From: DASSUW01 sp963740605 | GTDB taxonomy: Bacteria > Actinomycetota > Thermoleophilia > Solirubrobacterales > Solirubrobacteraceae | Assembly (NCBI GenBank): GCA_963740605.1 | Contig: CAVUFC010000017.1 | Span: 42,544 to 106,543 of the forward strand | Direction: 5' to 3' | DNA length: 64,000 bases | Shown here: one piece after another, positions 51,479-61,000 of the stretch | How positions within the stretch are numbered: position 1 is the first letter of the stretch | Layout of the letters: every line of letters begins with the position of its first letter | Notes under the pieces: generated by a model | The model's database searches: none | The model's input: the letters and a program-made list of their open reading frames with translations, nothing else | Told to the model about the DNA's origin: nothing | Program-made: the position numbers and the translations under genes

Positions 51479-51720
51479 AGCTCGTCGATCGCCGCTCCGG
51501 CCACCGCGTCCAGATCACCGGCAAACCCGGGATCCAACGGCGCCTGCGCAACGATGCGCGCAACCTCCTCAGGCGAAAGGCCGCGCTTGCGTTCGGCGAT
51601 CGGAACCAGATCGGCCACCGGCCTGCCCCTCACCGTCACGCGCAGGCTCTCGCCCGCCTGGACCTCGCGCAACACCGCCGCCACGTTGTTTCGCAGCTCA
51701 CGCTGTGGAATCTCACGCAT
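51475..51720 (-). CDS. Phd/YefM-type antitoxin (VapB partner)
   Basis: 81 aa from ATG 51720. DNA-binding N terminus: MREIPQRELRNNVAAVLREV, SLRVTVRGRPVADLVPI; the C-terminal half (RKRGLSPEEVARIVAQAPLD) should wrap the toxin. It is translationally coupled to the PIN toxin. A perfect palindrome immediately upstream is the probable self-regulatory operator. Confidence 0.88.
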   Translation of the reverse strand: MREIPQRELRNNVAAVLREVQAGESLRVTVRGRPVADLVPIAERKRGLSPEEVARIVAQAPLDPGFAGDLDAVAGAAIDEL

Positions 51721-51721
51721 C

Positions 51722-51737
51722 TGCTACGAGCGTAGCA
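51722..51737. promoter_or_regulatory. Palindromic operator of the toxin-antitoxin operon
   Basis: TGCTACG-AG-CGTAGCA: 7-bp perfect arms, 2-base centre, beginning two bases upstream of the antitoxin ATG. The same palindrome occurs at 47188-47203 without a downstream system. Confidence 0.75.
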
Positions 51738-51863
51738 TCGCCGGCGCGAAACGAACCTATAGCCCTCGGCGCGCAAATCACGCGTTGCGTGTGCCGACGT
51801 TCATCCTGCAGCTGTTGCGCGCGCCGGCGATGATGAAGACCTTGCCATAACAGTACCGAGGCC

Positions 51864-51877
51864 GTACTATCTAGTAC
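51864..51877. promoter_or_regulatory. Palindromic operator in front of the second MarR gene
   Basis: GTACTA-TC-TAGTAC, perfect 6-bp arms, touching the GTG start at 51878; half-sites CAGTAC (51851) and CGTACTAT (51884) flank it. It looks like a self-regulatory site, and its position implies a leaderless or short-leader transcript or a later start codon. Confidence 0.6.
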
Positions 51878-52327
51878 GTGCATCGTACTATTTCTCGCGC
51901 GCCGGCCAACACGACGACGAACATCGGGTTTCTATTGGCGAAGGCATCGCAACGCTTCAACGAGCTGCTCGTGGAGCGGTTCGCTGATCGCGGATTTCCG
52001 GACGTCCGAGCCTCCTACGGGTCCGTGCTGGTGCCGCTCTTTGAGCGGGACGGCCTGCGCCTCGGCGAGCTGGCCGCCGTGTCGCGGTTGTCCAAGCAGG
52101 CGATGACGGGGCTGGTCAAGCTCTGCGAGCAGGACGGGTTGGTCGTGCGCGAGCGCGACGTCGACGACGGGCGCGCCTTCCGGGTGTCCCTTAGCGCCCG
52201 TGGCCGTCGCTTCCACGCGGTGGCCGACGACGTCCTACGCGAGCTCGACGAGGAACTGGTGCGGTCGCTCGGGACACGCAAACACGATGCGCTCGTCGAA
52301 GCGCTCAAAGGAGTGACCGACCTATGA
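51878..52327 (+). CDS. MarR-family transcriptional regulator
   Basis: 149 aa from GTG 51878. Winged helix: FPDVRASYGSVLVPLFERDG, LAAVSRLSKQAMTGLVKLCE (recognition helix), then DGLVVRERDVDDGRAFRVSL (wing). A dimeric repressor-type protein. Its stop overlaps the start of the SRPBCC gene (ATGA), so both form one operon. The start is immediately after a palindrome, so a downstream start cannot be excluded. Confidence 0.85.
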   Translation: MHRTISRAPANTTTNIGFLLAKASQRFNELLVERFADRGFPDVRASYGSVLVPLFERDGLRLGELAAVSRLSKQAMTGLVKLCEQDGLVVRERDVDDGRAFRVSLSARGRRFHAVADDVLRELDEELVRSLGTRKHDALVEALKGVTDL

Positions 52328-52716
52328 GAAACGAGACCGTCACGGCCGTGCTCGACGCACCGGAGCGGGAGGTGTTCGACTACATGGCCGACATCCAGAA
52401 CCTGCCGGAGTGGGCCACCGAGTTCGCGCGCGAGCTTCGCCGCGAGGGCGAGGACTACAAGGTCCTCAACGGACTCGGCGAGTTCTACTTCGAGATCCAC
52501 GCAGACCCATCCAGTGGCGTCATCGACATGTACGCCGGGCCGTCGAAGGAGGCCATGGCGGTATTTCCCACGCGGACGGTCTCGCTCCCGGACGGGCGCA
52601 CCGCCTTCAGCTTCACGATGTTTCAGGCCCCGGACATGCCCGACGAGCTGTTCGAGTCCCAACACGAGTCGCTCAAGCGCGAGTTCGCCAACATCGAACG
52701 GCGCTTCAAGCACTGA
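52324..52716 (+). CDS. SRPBCC (polyketide cyclase/START-like) family protein
   Basis: 130 aa from ATG 52324. Helix-grip fold pattern: TVTAVLDAPEREVFDYMADI, NLPEWATEFARELRREGEDY, FYFEIHADPSSGVIDMYAGP, then FSFTMFQAPDMPDELFESQH. This group binds hydrophobic small ligands. It differs from the aromatase at 38568 and has no polyketide neighbours, so a ligand-binding or detoxification role under the coupled MarR regulator is more likely. Confidence 0.8.
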   Translation: MRNETVTAVLDAPEREVFDYMADIQNLPEWATEFARELRREGEDYKVLNGLGEFYFEIHADPSSGVIDMYAGPSKEAMAVFPTRTVSLPDGRTAFSFTMFQAPDMPDELFESQHESLKREFANIERRFKH

Positions 52717-52973
52717 TGACCCCGCCGCCCGACGAACTCGTCGGCGCATCTCACCCGGCGCACTGACCACACTCGTCCCGAACCTCGCCGCCGACGCATT
52801 CGCGCGCTTCCGCTTTCGCCTTGCCTCCACTGCTCAATCGACGCCGGAGGCTAGTAGCGCGCGTCCCCGATGGTCCCAACCGACTGTCCGGACCGCACGA
52901 CGCACGCTCCGGAAGAGCTCCTCGCTTCCGATCGCCTCGAGAATCCGATCGTTGGCCCGGTAGCGTCTGACGG

Positions 52974-54566
52974 ATGGAGGGCGAGCTGGATCGCGCGCAC
53001 GTTCGCCTGGCGGAGCTGGTCGCGGCACTCTCGCTCGGGGTCGACCTCGGCTTTGGGCAACCGATGGAACACGTGCTGCGCCAGTCCCTCATCGCGCTGC
53101 GACTCGCCGAGCGCGTCGGCCTGGATGAGCAGGAGCGGGCGGTCGTGTACTACACGGCGCTGCTGGTCAACGTCGGTTGTCACACCGACGCGCACGAGCA
53201 GGCCAAGTGGTTCGGCGACGACATCGCGCTGAAGGCGGGTAAGTACGACCACAAGCTCGGCAGCCTGCGTGCAGCCGCGGCCGGCATGCGCCAGATCGGC
53301 GCTGGCCGACCGCCGCTGCACCGCGTCCGCGTTGGATTCGAGTTCGCGTTCTCCGGCCGCCGCGAGGTCGACAACATGATCGCCCAGCACGCGCGCATCG
53401 CCCGCTCGCTCGGCGAGCAGCTCGGACTCTCGGACGACGTCTTAGCCGCGCTCGCCGCCGCGTACGAGGTGTGGGACGGCCGCGGCTGGCCCGGCGAGCT
53501 GGAGGGCGATGCCATCCCGATCGCGGCGCGGGTCGCTCAACTGGCGGAGTTCGCCGAGGTGGCGCACCGCACCGGCGGGATCGAGGCTGCGACGACCCTG
53601 GCGCGGCAACGAAGCGGCCGTCAATTCGACCCCGAGCTCGCCGCTCGCCTATGCGCGGAGGCCGGCGCGATCTTCGACGGGCTCGACGCTGTCCAAACCT
53701 GGGACGCGGTGATCGGCGCAGAGCCGGCGCTCGCGGTCGTACTCTCGGGCCAGCGCTTCGATGCCGCGCTGCTCGCGATCGCCAGCTTCATCGACCTCAA
53801 GTCCCCATACACACTCGGGCACGCGCGCGCCGTCGCCGACCTCGCCGCGGAGGCCGCGTCGCAGCTGGGTCTCGGCGAGGGCGAGATCACCAGTGCGCGC
53901 CGCGCCGGCCTGGTGCACGATTTCGGCCGCCTCGGCGTCTCGAACGCGATCTGGGACAAGCCGGGCCCGCTCGGCGCCGGCGAGTGGGAGCGCGTGCGCA
54001 TGCATCCCTACTTGACCGAGCGCATGCTCTGCCAGTCCGAGGCCCTCGCCCCGCTCGGCCGCGTCGCCGTCCAGCACCGCGAGCGGCTCGACGGCTCCGG
54101 CTACCCGCGCGGCCTCGTAGGCCACGCGATCTCACGGGCCGCGCGGATCATCGCCGCCGCCGACGCCTACCAGGCGATGCGCGAGCCGCGCCCCCATCGC
54201 CCCGCGCTCAGCGCCGACGAGGCGGCCGCCCAGCTGCGCGCCGATGTCCGCGCGGGCCGCCTCGACGCCGAGGTCTCGGAGGCAGTGCTGAGCGCGGCCG
54301 GGCATCGCGTACGGCGCCGCCACGAAGGTCCGGCCGGGCTCACCGCCCGCGAGATCGACGTCCTTCGGCTGCTCGCGCGCGGGCTGTCCAACAAGGCTAT
54401 CGCTCACCAGCTCGTGATCTCGCCCAAGACAGCCGGCAAGCACGTCGAGCACATCTACTCGAAGATCGACGCGTCCAGCCGCGCGGCCGCCGCGCTGTTC
54501 GCGATGCAGCACGGGCTCCTCCCCGAGGAGGAACTCGTGAGCACCGCGGAGCCCGTCAGAGCTTGA
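52974..54566 (+). CDS. HD-GYP-type phosphohydrolase regulator with LuxR HTH
   Basis: 530 aa from ATG 52974. A first diverged HD-like half (LRQSLIALRLAERVGLDEQE, MIAQHARIARSLGEQLGLSD, then VWDGRGWPGELEGDAIP) is followed by a more complete HD-GYP domain (GHARAVADLAAEAASQLGLG, GLVHDFGRLGVSNAI, VQHRERLDGSGYPRGL). The last 75 residues are a LuxR helix-turn-helix (LTAREIDVLRLLARGLSNKA, ISPKTAGKHVEHIYSKI). HD-GYP domains break down cyclic dinucleotides, so it may link that signal to transcription. It overlaps the opposing hydrolase gene by 11 bp. Confidence 0.88.
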   Translation: MEGELDRAHVRLAELVAALSLGVDLGFGQPMEHVLRQSLIALRLAERVGLDEQERAVVYYTALLVNVGCHTDAHEQAKWFGDDIALKAGKYDHKLGSLRAAAAGMRQIGAGRPPLHRVRVGFEFAFSGRREVDNMIAQHARIARSLGEQLGLSDDVLAALAAAYEVWDGRGWPGELEGDAIPIAARVAQLAEFAEVAHRTGGIEAATTLARQRSGRQFDPELAARLCAEAGAIFDGLDAVQTWDAVIGAEPALAVVLSGQRFDAALLAIASFIDLKSPYTLGHARAVADLAAEAASQLGLGEGEITSARRAGLVHDFGRLGVSNAIWDKPGPLGAGEWERVRMHPYLTERMLCQSEALAPLGRVAVQHRERLDGSGYPRGLVGHAISRAARIIAAADAYQAMREPRPHRPALSADEAAAQLRADVRAGRLDAEVSEAVLSAAGHRVRRRHEGPAGLTAREIDVLRLLARGLSNKAIAHQLVISPKTAGKHVEHIYSKIDASSRAAAALFAMQHGLLPEEELVSTAEPVRA

Positions 54567-55353
54567 AGCGCTTCTCGACCTGATCGTCGGCGAGGAAGTC
54601 GAGGATCATCCGGTTGACGAGCGCGGGCTTTTCCATCGGCACGGCGTGCGACGCGCCGGGCACGACCGCGAGCTGGGAGTCGGGCAGCGCGCGCTGCATG
54701 GCGGCTGCGTGCTCGATCGACAGAAAAACATCGTCGTCAGCCGCGAGCACGAGCGTGGGGGCCGCGACGCGCTCTAGGTCCTCGAGCGGGAACGCCGGAT
54801 CGGTGTTCCAGAGCCGCAGGATCTTGTCGAGGACGGCGTCGAGGTGGTCCGGGCCGTCGGGCGAGAGCGTCTCGTAGGCCTGCTTGAGCTGGGATGGCAC
54901 CATCTCCTTTGTCGTGCGCCCCACGAATGCCGCGAGCTCGGGGCGTACACCGCCCCAGTTCATGCTCTGCGCGATCAGCACGAGTTTGCCGATGAGCTCC
55001 GGCCGCCACAGCGCCACGAGCAGGCCGACGAGGGCGCCGTCGCTCCATCCGACAAGGTGCGCGCGCTCAATGCCCACCGTCTCGATGAAGGCGATCGTGT
55101 CCTGGGCCATGATCTCGTAGGTGATCGGGCCGGGTACGTCAGCCGTGCGACCGTGCGCCCGCCGCTCGGGCAGGTACACCCGGAAGTGCTCGGCGAGCGC
55201 CGGGGCCTGCCCGTCGAACGTCTCTGCCGTACACATCCCGCCGTGCAGCAGGATCAGCGGATCGCCGCTGCCGTTTACCTCGTAGTAGGTGTGGACGCGA
55301 CCGCTGTCAACATAGTCGCCGTTCCGTGTTGCGCGCGCTTCGTTGGTCGCCAT
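54556..55353 (-). CDS. Alpha/beta-fold hydrolase
   Basis: 265 aa from ATG 55353, with GGAGG five bases upstream. Fold markers: PLILLHGGMCTAETFDG (oxyanion hole), nucleophile serine in LVGWSDGALVGLLVAL, acid in TLVLAADDDVFLSIEHAA, histidine in VVPGASHAVPMEKP. A soluble enzyme, of the type acting on esters, lactones or C-C bonds; the substrate is not readable. It converges on and overlaps the HD-GYP gene. Confidence 0.88.
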   Translation of the reverse strand: MATNEARATRNGDYVDSGRVHTYYEVNGSGDPLILLHGGMCTAETFDGQAPALAEHFRVYLPERRAHGRTADVPGPITYEIMAQDTIAFIETVGIERAHLVGWSDGALVGLLVALWRPELIGKLVLIAQSMNWGGVRPELAAFVGRTTKEMVPSQLKQAYETLSPDGPDHLDAVLDKILRLWNTDPAFPLEDLERVAAPTLVLAADDDVFLSIEHAAAMQRALPDSQLAVVPGASHAVPMEKPALVNRMILDFLADDQVEKRFKL

Positions 55354-55706
55354 GACTGCCTCCGTCGCACCGATTGGGTACGGCCAAGCTACGGCGCGCC
55401 ACGACGTCGCGCATGGGGCATCCACCGTATCTTCGGATCGGCGAGAGGCCCGCGACCATGCATCGCCATGGGTCCGCACTCGCGCGCCGCGCCAGGCCTC
55501 ACCGCATGCGACGTGTGCGAATGCGACAAGCGACTCGCCGCCACCCCAACCGTCGCCGGAGTCCAAAAGGACCGGGTGGTCGCGGGTTCGCGAAAAGCAC
55601 GCTCTGCGGCGATATCCCGGTTCTCAGTAGCGCGCAGAACTGGACCCTGACACGCACCCCGCTCATTGCACCATGCCGCGGTCATATGCGATTTGCAGGC
55701 CTTCTA

Positions 55707-55748
55707 AGTCGGGGAGACAGGATTTGAACCTGCGACCGCCCGGCCCCC
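55707..55748 (-). repeat. tRNA-Pro-like 3' end, direct repeat B (att-like)
   Basis: Identical over 42 bp to 50923-50964. Here an anticodon-arm-like segment CCGG-CTGGGGG-CCGG (anticodon GGG, Pro) also adjoins, but the D arm and 5' acceptor strand are not found. Same orientation as repeat A, 4784 bp away. Confidence 0.7.
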
Positions 55749-56040
55749 AGCCGGAACGATCCGGTTGCCTCGAGCGGGATCTCGCGGCGTAGAGCGGCTT
55801 CGAAGTGGTCGCAGTTGGCCCCAGTTGCGCTCACTTTGCACCCCGGATTGCACCCCGTCGGACAGGAGCGCGATTAGCACCCGCGCGCGCAGCCGTGCCG
55901 CACGGCTGCTTTCGCGCATTGCGAAAGCGAGCAGGCCACGACGCTGCCGCTCGCATCTCGTCCGCAGCGGCCGTGGCGACGACGCTCGCTGCCCGGGCGA
56001 TGCGGGAGGACCTGATCAGCATTGCCTGACAAGAGTGGCT

Positions 56041-56073
56041 ACGGGAGGCGGCGTCCTTGGGGCCGCCTCCCGT
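56041..56073 (-). terminator. Terminator of the second haloperoxidase-type gene
   Basis: Perfect 12-bp stem ACGGGAGGCGGC / GCCGCCTCCCGT with a 9-base loop, starting 15 bases beyond the minus-strand stop codon at 56088. Confidence 0.8.
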
Positions 56074-56087
56074 GCTGAAAGGAGGCT

Positions 56088-57422
56088 TCAGCGCGACCGT
56101 TGGAAGTAGTGGTCGGCGACGTAGTGTCCGACCTGGCGTCCGAGCGCCGTGCCTTGCAGATCGGAGCCCCAGAAGTGGAAGCCGACGAGCACGCGCGCCC
56201 GGTCGACATCCTTGACGACGTCGCGGAGCCGCCTGTACTCGCGGGTCGTCCCGGTGATGCGGCTGTCAAGCGTGAACGCGACATTGTCGGTGTCGAAGAA
56301 CGCGTCGAGAGCCGCGACCACGGCGGTGCTGTGGCAGGCGTGCGCCGAGGGGTACTCGGGGAAGTTCGGCGTCGGGCCGAGCGGCAGCCAGCTCGGATCG
56401 GCCACCGTACGCGGGTTGCCGTCCGTGTCCGCCAGCGGGATCGCCTGGGACGGGCGCCAGAACCAGTAGTGGTACTTGGCATCGAAGCAGGCGATCATCG
56501 CGTCGCCCCCCGAGACGTGCGCCATCGCAAGCATGCGGGCGGTCTGCACGAGGCCGAGCCCCCGGACAGCGGCGAGGCTGAGCAGGCCGTCGTTCCACTG
56601 CCTTATGTCGTGGTCGGTCCAGAACCGTGCCTCGGTCGTCTGCTCAGATGTCCTGGTCGCGCTGTCGATCCGGCCAAGTTCCTTGACCTGGTTGAAGTCC
56701 TCCGCGTACGCCTTGCTTGTGAGCGGGGTCGGGCCGTCGGGCCGGAACTGCGAGGCATGCCGGAGCGCGAGCGGCCGGACCTCGGGCAGGCGCAGGCCGA
56801 GCACCGCCCCCGGCGCGGGCTGCCAGACGCCAGGGCCGGGAGGTGGCGGGCTCAGGTCGGCGAGGCTCGGGTTCTGATCGAGGCCGTCGTCGGCGCGCAG
56901 AGCGAGCACGGCGGCGGCGACCTTCCGACCGACCTCGATCCCGCGGTCCTTCGCGCGGTCGTCGGCGATCATGCTCATGTACGCGGCGTAATCGCCGTCG
57001 AGGATCGTCTGCTGTGTCGCGGTGAGGCCAAGCGCCGGCAGGCCGACGAGCGTGTCGTGCGTCGCGGTCGCGATCGCCGCCTCGGGCGACGCATGCGGCG
57101 CCCTGAGCGCGATCGCGTACGGGCGGTAGCGGCCCTCGATCGCCACCGCGGCGTCATAGATGGCGACGTGGACGATGCCCATGTAGACAGCGGCCTCGCC
57201 CGGGAACTTGTTGCCGAAGTTCTCGGCGCCGAAGCTGCCACCGGGGCCGGCGGGAACGATCGCGCATCGGGCCTCGGTGCTCCAGTAGGCGACCGCTGTC
57301 GTCCCGGCGGGTATCGCCGCGGCGGGCGTGCACTGCGTCTGGGGTGCCGCGACTGCCGGCGCGGCGCCGACCAACGCGACCGCCCCTAGGGCACTGGCGA
57401 GAAGTGCGAGTGTCGATTTCAT
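56088..57422 (-). CDS. Exported vanadium-dependent haloperoxidase-type protein (second paralogue)
   Basis: 444 aa from ATG 57422, signal peptide ending near APAVAAPQ (about residue 26). Vanadate-site residues are conserved: K316 and R323 in KYHYWFWRP, H361 in PSAHACHSTA (SGH is here SAH), R410 and H416 in RVLVGFH. Five aligned ligands match those of the paralogue at 55-1422, but overall similarity looks modest, so they are old paralogues. Possible halide oxidation or phosphatase activity outside the cell. The gene is followed by a strong terminator and preceded by a secreted repeat protein on the same strand. Confidence 0.85.
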   Translation of the reverse strand: MKSTLALLASALGAVALVGAAPAVAAPQTQCTPAAAIPAGTTAVAYWSTEARCAIVPAGPGGSFGAENFGNKFPGEAAVYMGIVHVAIYDAAVAIEGRYRPYAIALRAPHASPEAAIATATHDTLVGLPALGLTATQQTILDGDYAAYMSMIADDRAKDRGIEVGRKVAAAVLALRADDGLDQNPSLADLSPPPPGPGVWQPAPGAVLGLRLPEVRPLALRHASQFRPDGPTPLTSKAYAEDFNQVKELGRIDSATRTSEQTTEARFWTDHDIRQWNDGLLSLAAVRGLGLVQTARMLAMAHVSGGDAMIACFDAKYHYWFWRPSQAIPLADTDGNPRTVADPSWLPLGPTPNFPEYPSAHACHSTAVVAALDAFFDTDNVAFTLDSRITGTTREYRRLRDVVKDVDRARVLVGFHFWGSDLQGTALGRQVGHYVADHYFQRSR

Positions 57423-57451
57423 TGCTCCTCCTTCGCAGATCGACGGGACGG

Positions 57452-57889
57452 TCAGTGCGAGCCGCCGACCCGGGCGGGCGAACTCGAGCGCATGCGGACC
57501 AGCACGTACGCCGCGCCTCCGAGCGCGATCAACAGGGCGAGGGCAGCGAGCGTGACGGGCAGGACCTCGTCGACGTCGCGCACGATCGTCCGCTCGGGCC
57601 GAACGACCTCGACGGTCGTGTAACGGCCGCTGACGCCTGGGTAGTCGGCGGGAGTGTCGCCCACGACCGGAGCGGGGGTCGCGGCGGCGTGGCCGCGGAC
57701 GCGCGGGAAGTAGGGGGGCGTGTCGCCCACGACCGGCGCGGGGGTCGGCGTGGCCTGGCCGCTGACGCCCGGGTAGTCAGCGGGCGTGTCGCCCACGGCG
57801 GCTGCGCTTGCGGGCGCGATCGCCGCGGCCACGGCCAGCACGAGCAGCGGGACGCGAATGCGACGGATGATGCGAGAACGGAACCTCAT
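57452..57889 (-). CDS. Exported, membrane-anchored repeat protein
   Basis: 145 aa from ATG 57889 with AGGAGG five bases upstream. It has a signal peptide (LLVLAVAAAIAPASAAAVGD), three tandem units of about 25 residues built on VGDTPADYPGVSG with Thr/Pro/Ala linkers, and a C-terminal helix LPVTLAALALLIALGGAAYV followed by a basic tail. The repeats are visible at DNA level. Probably displayed outside the cell on a stalk. No enzyme or known family. It lies 29 bp upstream of the haloperoxidase-type gene and may be co-transcribed. Confidence 0.75.
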   Translation of the reverse strand: MRFRSRIIRRIRVPLLVLAVAAAIAPASAAAVGDTPADYPGVSGQATPTPAPVVGDTPPYFPRVRGHAAATPAPVVGDTPADYPGVSGRYTTVEVVRPERTIVRDVDEVLPVTLAALALLIALGGAAYVLVRMRSSSPARVGGSH

Positions 57890-58041
57890 GGGAGCCTCCT
57901 GGTGCGGGACGGGATCCGATGAACGCCGGCGAGCCTGGACCGGCCCGGTAAGTCGGCGGTCAAGACCCAGGAAATGGCGGTTGTCGCGCACGTGCGGCGG
58001 GAGTACGGTCGCCGCACAGAGCGCTCGCGCTCGGAGGCACT

Positions 58042-61000
58042 GTGCAGATCAACGTCCTCGGACCCGTGGAGGTCACGGTCGACGGCCGACCGGTCGTCGT
58101 CAGCGCGGGCAAGCCGCGCGCGCTGCTGGCGCTGCTCGCGCTGCACGAGGGCTCGACGCTGTCGACCGACCGCCTGGTAGCGGATCTGTGGGGCGACGAG
58201 CCGCCGCCGACCGCCGCAAAGATGGTCCAGCTGTGCGTATCGCAGCTGCGCAAGACGCTGCCCAATGGCGACAGCCGCACCGAGATCGTCACGCGCGGGC
58301 GCGGCTACGAGCTGCGAATGGGAGACGGCGAGCTCGACGCCAGCCGGTTCGAGCGGCTGGTCGCCGACGGCAGGCCGCGCGAGGCGCTCGGGCTGTGGCG
58401 CGGCACGCCGCTGGGGGACGTCGCCGACGAGCCGTTCGCCGGAGCCGAGATCCGGCGCCTGGAGGAACTGCGGCTGAGCGCGCTCGAGCTCGCCATCGAC
58501 CACGACCTCGACGAGGGGCGCCACCGCGAAGTCGTGGCCGAGCTCGACACACTCGTGGCCGAAGAGCCGCTGCGCGAGCGGTTCCATGCCCAGCGGATGC
58601 TCGCCCTGTACCGCTGCGCCCGGCAGGGCGACGCACTCAACGCATATCGCCAGGCACGAGCCGCACTCGTCGAGGCGATCGGCGTCGAGCCCGGCCCCGA
58701 GCTGCGCCGCATGCAGGAGGCAATCCTGCGCCAGGACCCGGCGCTCGAGGCACCCACGGCCGAGCCGAGCCGGCGTGCCGAAGTGCTGCAGCAACGCGTC
58801 GATGCCTCCGCGGGGCACGCTGCGGCCGAGCGCGCCGGACTGCGAGTGGCCGAGGACGAGCTGGCCGGCGACGTCGTTGCGCTGCAGGTAGCGCGGCGAC
58901 GAAGCGAGCCGCCTCGCGGCGACGGCGCTGCGATCTGCCCGTTCAAGGGCCTGGCATCCTTCGACGGCGACGACGCGGCGTTCTTCTTCGGCCGCGAGCG
59001 GCTCGTGGCCGAGATGGTCGCCCGCCTGGCCGGCGCGCCGCTGATGGGCATCATCGGACCGTCCGGCAGCGGCAAGTCATCGGCGCTCAAGGCCGGGCTG
59101 CTGCCGGCGCTCGCCGGCGGGGTGCTGCCGGACAGCGATGCCTGGCCCCTGATCCTGCTGCGGCCCGGCGAGCAGCCACTGCGCACGCTCGAGGACGCCG
59201 CTGACGCGGCCCCGCCGCGCGGACGGCTCGTGCTGGCCATCGACCAATTCGAGGAGCTCTTCACCGCCTGCCGCGACGCGCCCCAACGCGCCGCGTTCGC
59301 CGACGCGCTTGTGGCCGCAGCGCGCAACCCGTTCCGCCGCGCGCTCGTTGTCATCGCGCTGCGCGCCGACTTCTATGGGCGCTGCGCGGACTACCCCGAG
59401 CTGTGGCGCATGCTGGGCGCCAACCAGGTGACGGTCGGGCCGATGAGCGGCGACGAGCTGCGGCGCGCGATCGAGCTGCCCGGCCGCCGCGCCGGCCTGG
59501 ATATCGAGTCCGTGCTCACCGATGCGCTCGTCGCTGACGTCGAGGGCGAGCCCGGCGCCCTGCCGCTGCTGTCGACATCGCTGCTGGAGCTCTGGCAGCA
59601 CCGCGACGGGCGGCGGCTGCGGCTGGCCTCCTACGAGCAGACCGGCGGCGTGCACGGCGCGGTCGCGCGGCTGGCCGAGAGCGCCTACACGCGCCTCGAC
59701 GCCGACCAGCGACAGCTCGCGCGCGCGATCCTGATGCGCCTCGCCGGCGAGGGCGAGGGTGAGGCCGCGGTGCGCGCCCGGGTCCCGCTCGGCGAGTTCA
59801 CCGACGAGGCGCGGCCCGTCCTGGCAGCGCTCACCGACAGTCGTCTGCTGACGGTCAGCGAGGGCGAGGTCGAAGTCGCCCACGAGGCCCTGCTGCGCGA
59901 GTGGCCGCGGCTACGCGCGTGGCTGGAGGAGGACGCCCATGGCCGCCGGCTGCACCGCCACCTGCGCGCCGCTGCCAGGGAATGGCAGGCCGGCGGCCGC
60001 GACCCGGGCGAGCTGTACCGCGGCGCGCGCCTAGCCTCCGCGCTGGACTGGGCGGCCCACCACGATCCCGAGCTCAACGCGACCGAGCGTGGCTTCCTCG
60101 CCCGCAGCCGCTCCGCAAGCGAGCGCGCGCAGCGGCGCCTGCGGATGGTGCTCGCCGGCGTGGCCGCGCTCCTGGTGCTCGCGATCATCGCCGGCGTCGT
60201 CGCGCTCGACCAGCGCGGCAACGCCCGCGAGGAGGCGGTGGCCGCCGCAGCGCAGCGCCTCGGCGCCCAGGCGCTCGCTGAGGACGACCTCGACCGCTCG
60301 CTGCTGCTCGCCCGCCAGGGCGTGGCGCTGGACGACTCGCTGCAGACGCGGAGCAACCTGCTCGCCGCGCTGCTCAAGAGCCCCGCGGCGAGCGGCGTGC
60401 TGCGCGGTGACGGCGACGGATTGATCAGCCTCGACCTCAGTCCCGACGAACGCACGCTCGCGTTCATCGACATCGACGGCACGGTGACATTCATGAACAC
60501 GCGCACGCGGCGCCCGATAGGGCCGCCGGCAACCGTCCCCGGCCAGGCGCCCTGCATCGTCGTCGCGGAGGTCAGGCTCGACCACGTGCAGTTCAGCCCA
60601 GACGGCTCACGGCTCGCCGTCGGCGGCTGCAAGCCGGTCATCTTGGACGCACGCGCGCATCGCGTGCTTGCCCGGCTGCGCGTCGGCGATGGGTTCATCT
60701 ACGCGCTGCGGTTCTCGCCCGACGGGCGCACCCTGTTCGCCGTCATCGCGCACCCGGGGCGCGCCACGACCGTCCGGCGCTTCGACGCACGCAGCGGCCG
60801 GCCGCTCGGCCACGCGCGGCCCGTGGGCTCCGGCGTGGGGACGCTGATGCTCACAAGCGACGGCCGGCGTGCCGTGACGACCTTCGAGGGCGGACCCACG
60901 GTGATCCGCGACGCGCGGAGCTTGCGCCCCGTGCAGCGCGAGCCGGTCGGCGCAGAGACGGCGGCCCTGAACCCCGACGATCGCACCATGCTGGTCGGCG

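Larger units (their letters stand above)
55354..56087. other. Non-coding stretch with tRNA-derived att-like repeat B
   Basis: About 730 bp with no credible gene. It contains the 42-bp repeat at 55707-55748, flanks distantly related to those of repeat A, and a terminator at 56041-56073. Confidence 0.5.

Noticed and set aside
57620..57800. Tandem repeats considered as a CRISPR or minisatellite array
   Set aside because: The three units are in frame within the secreted repeat protein and have no unique spacers.
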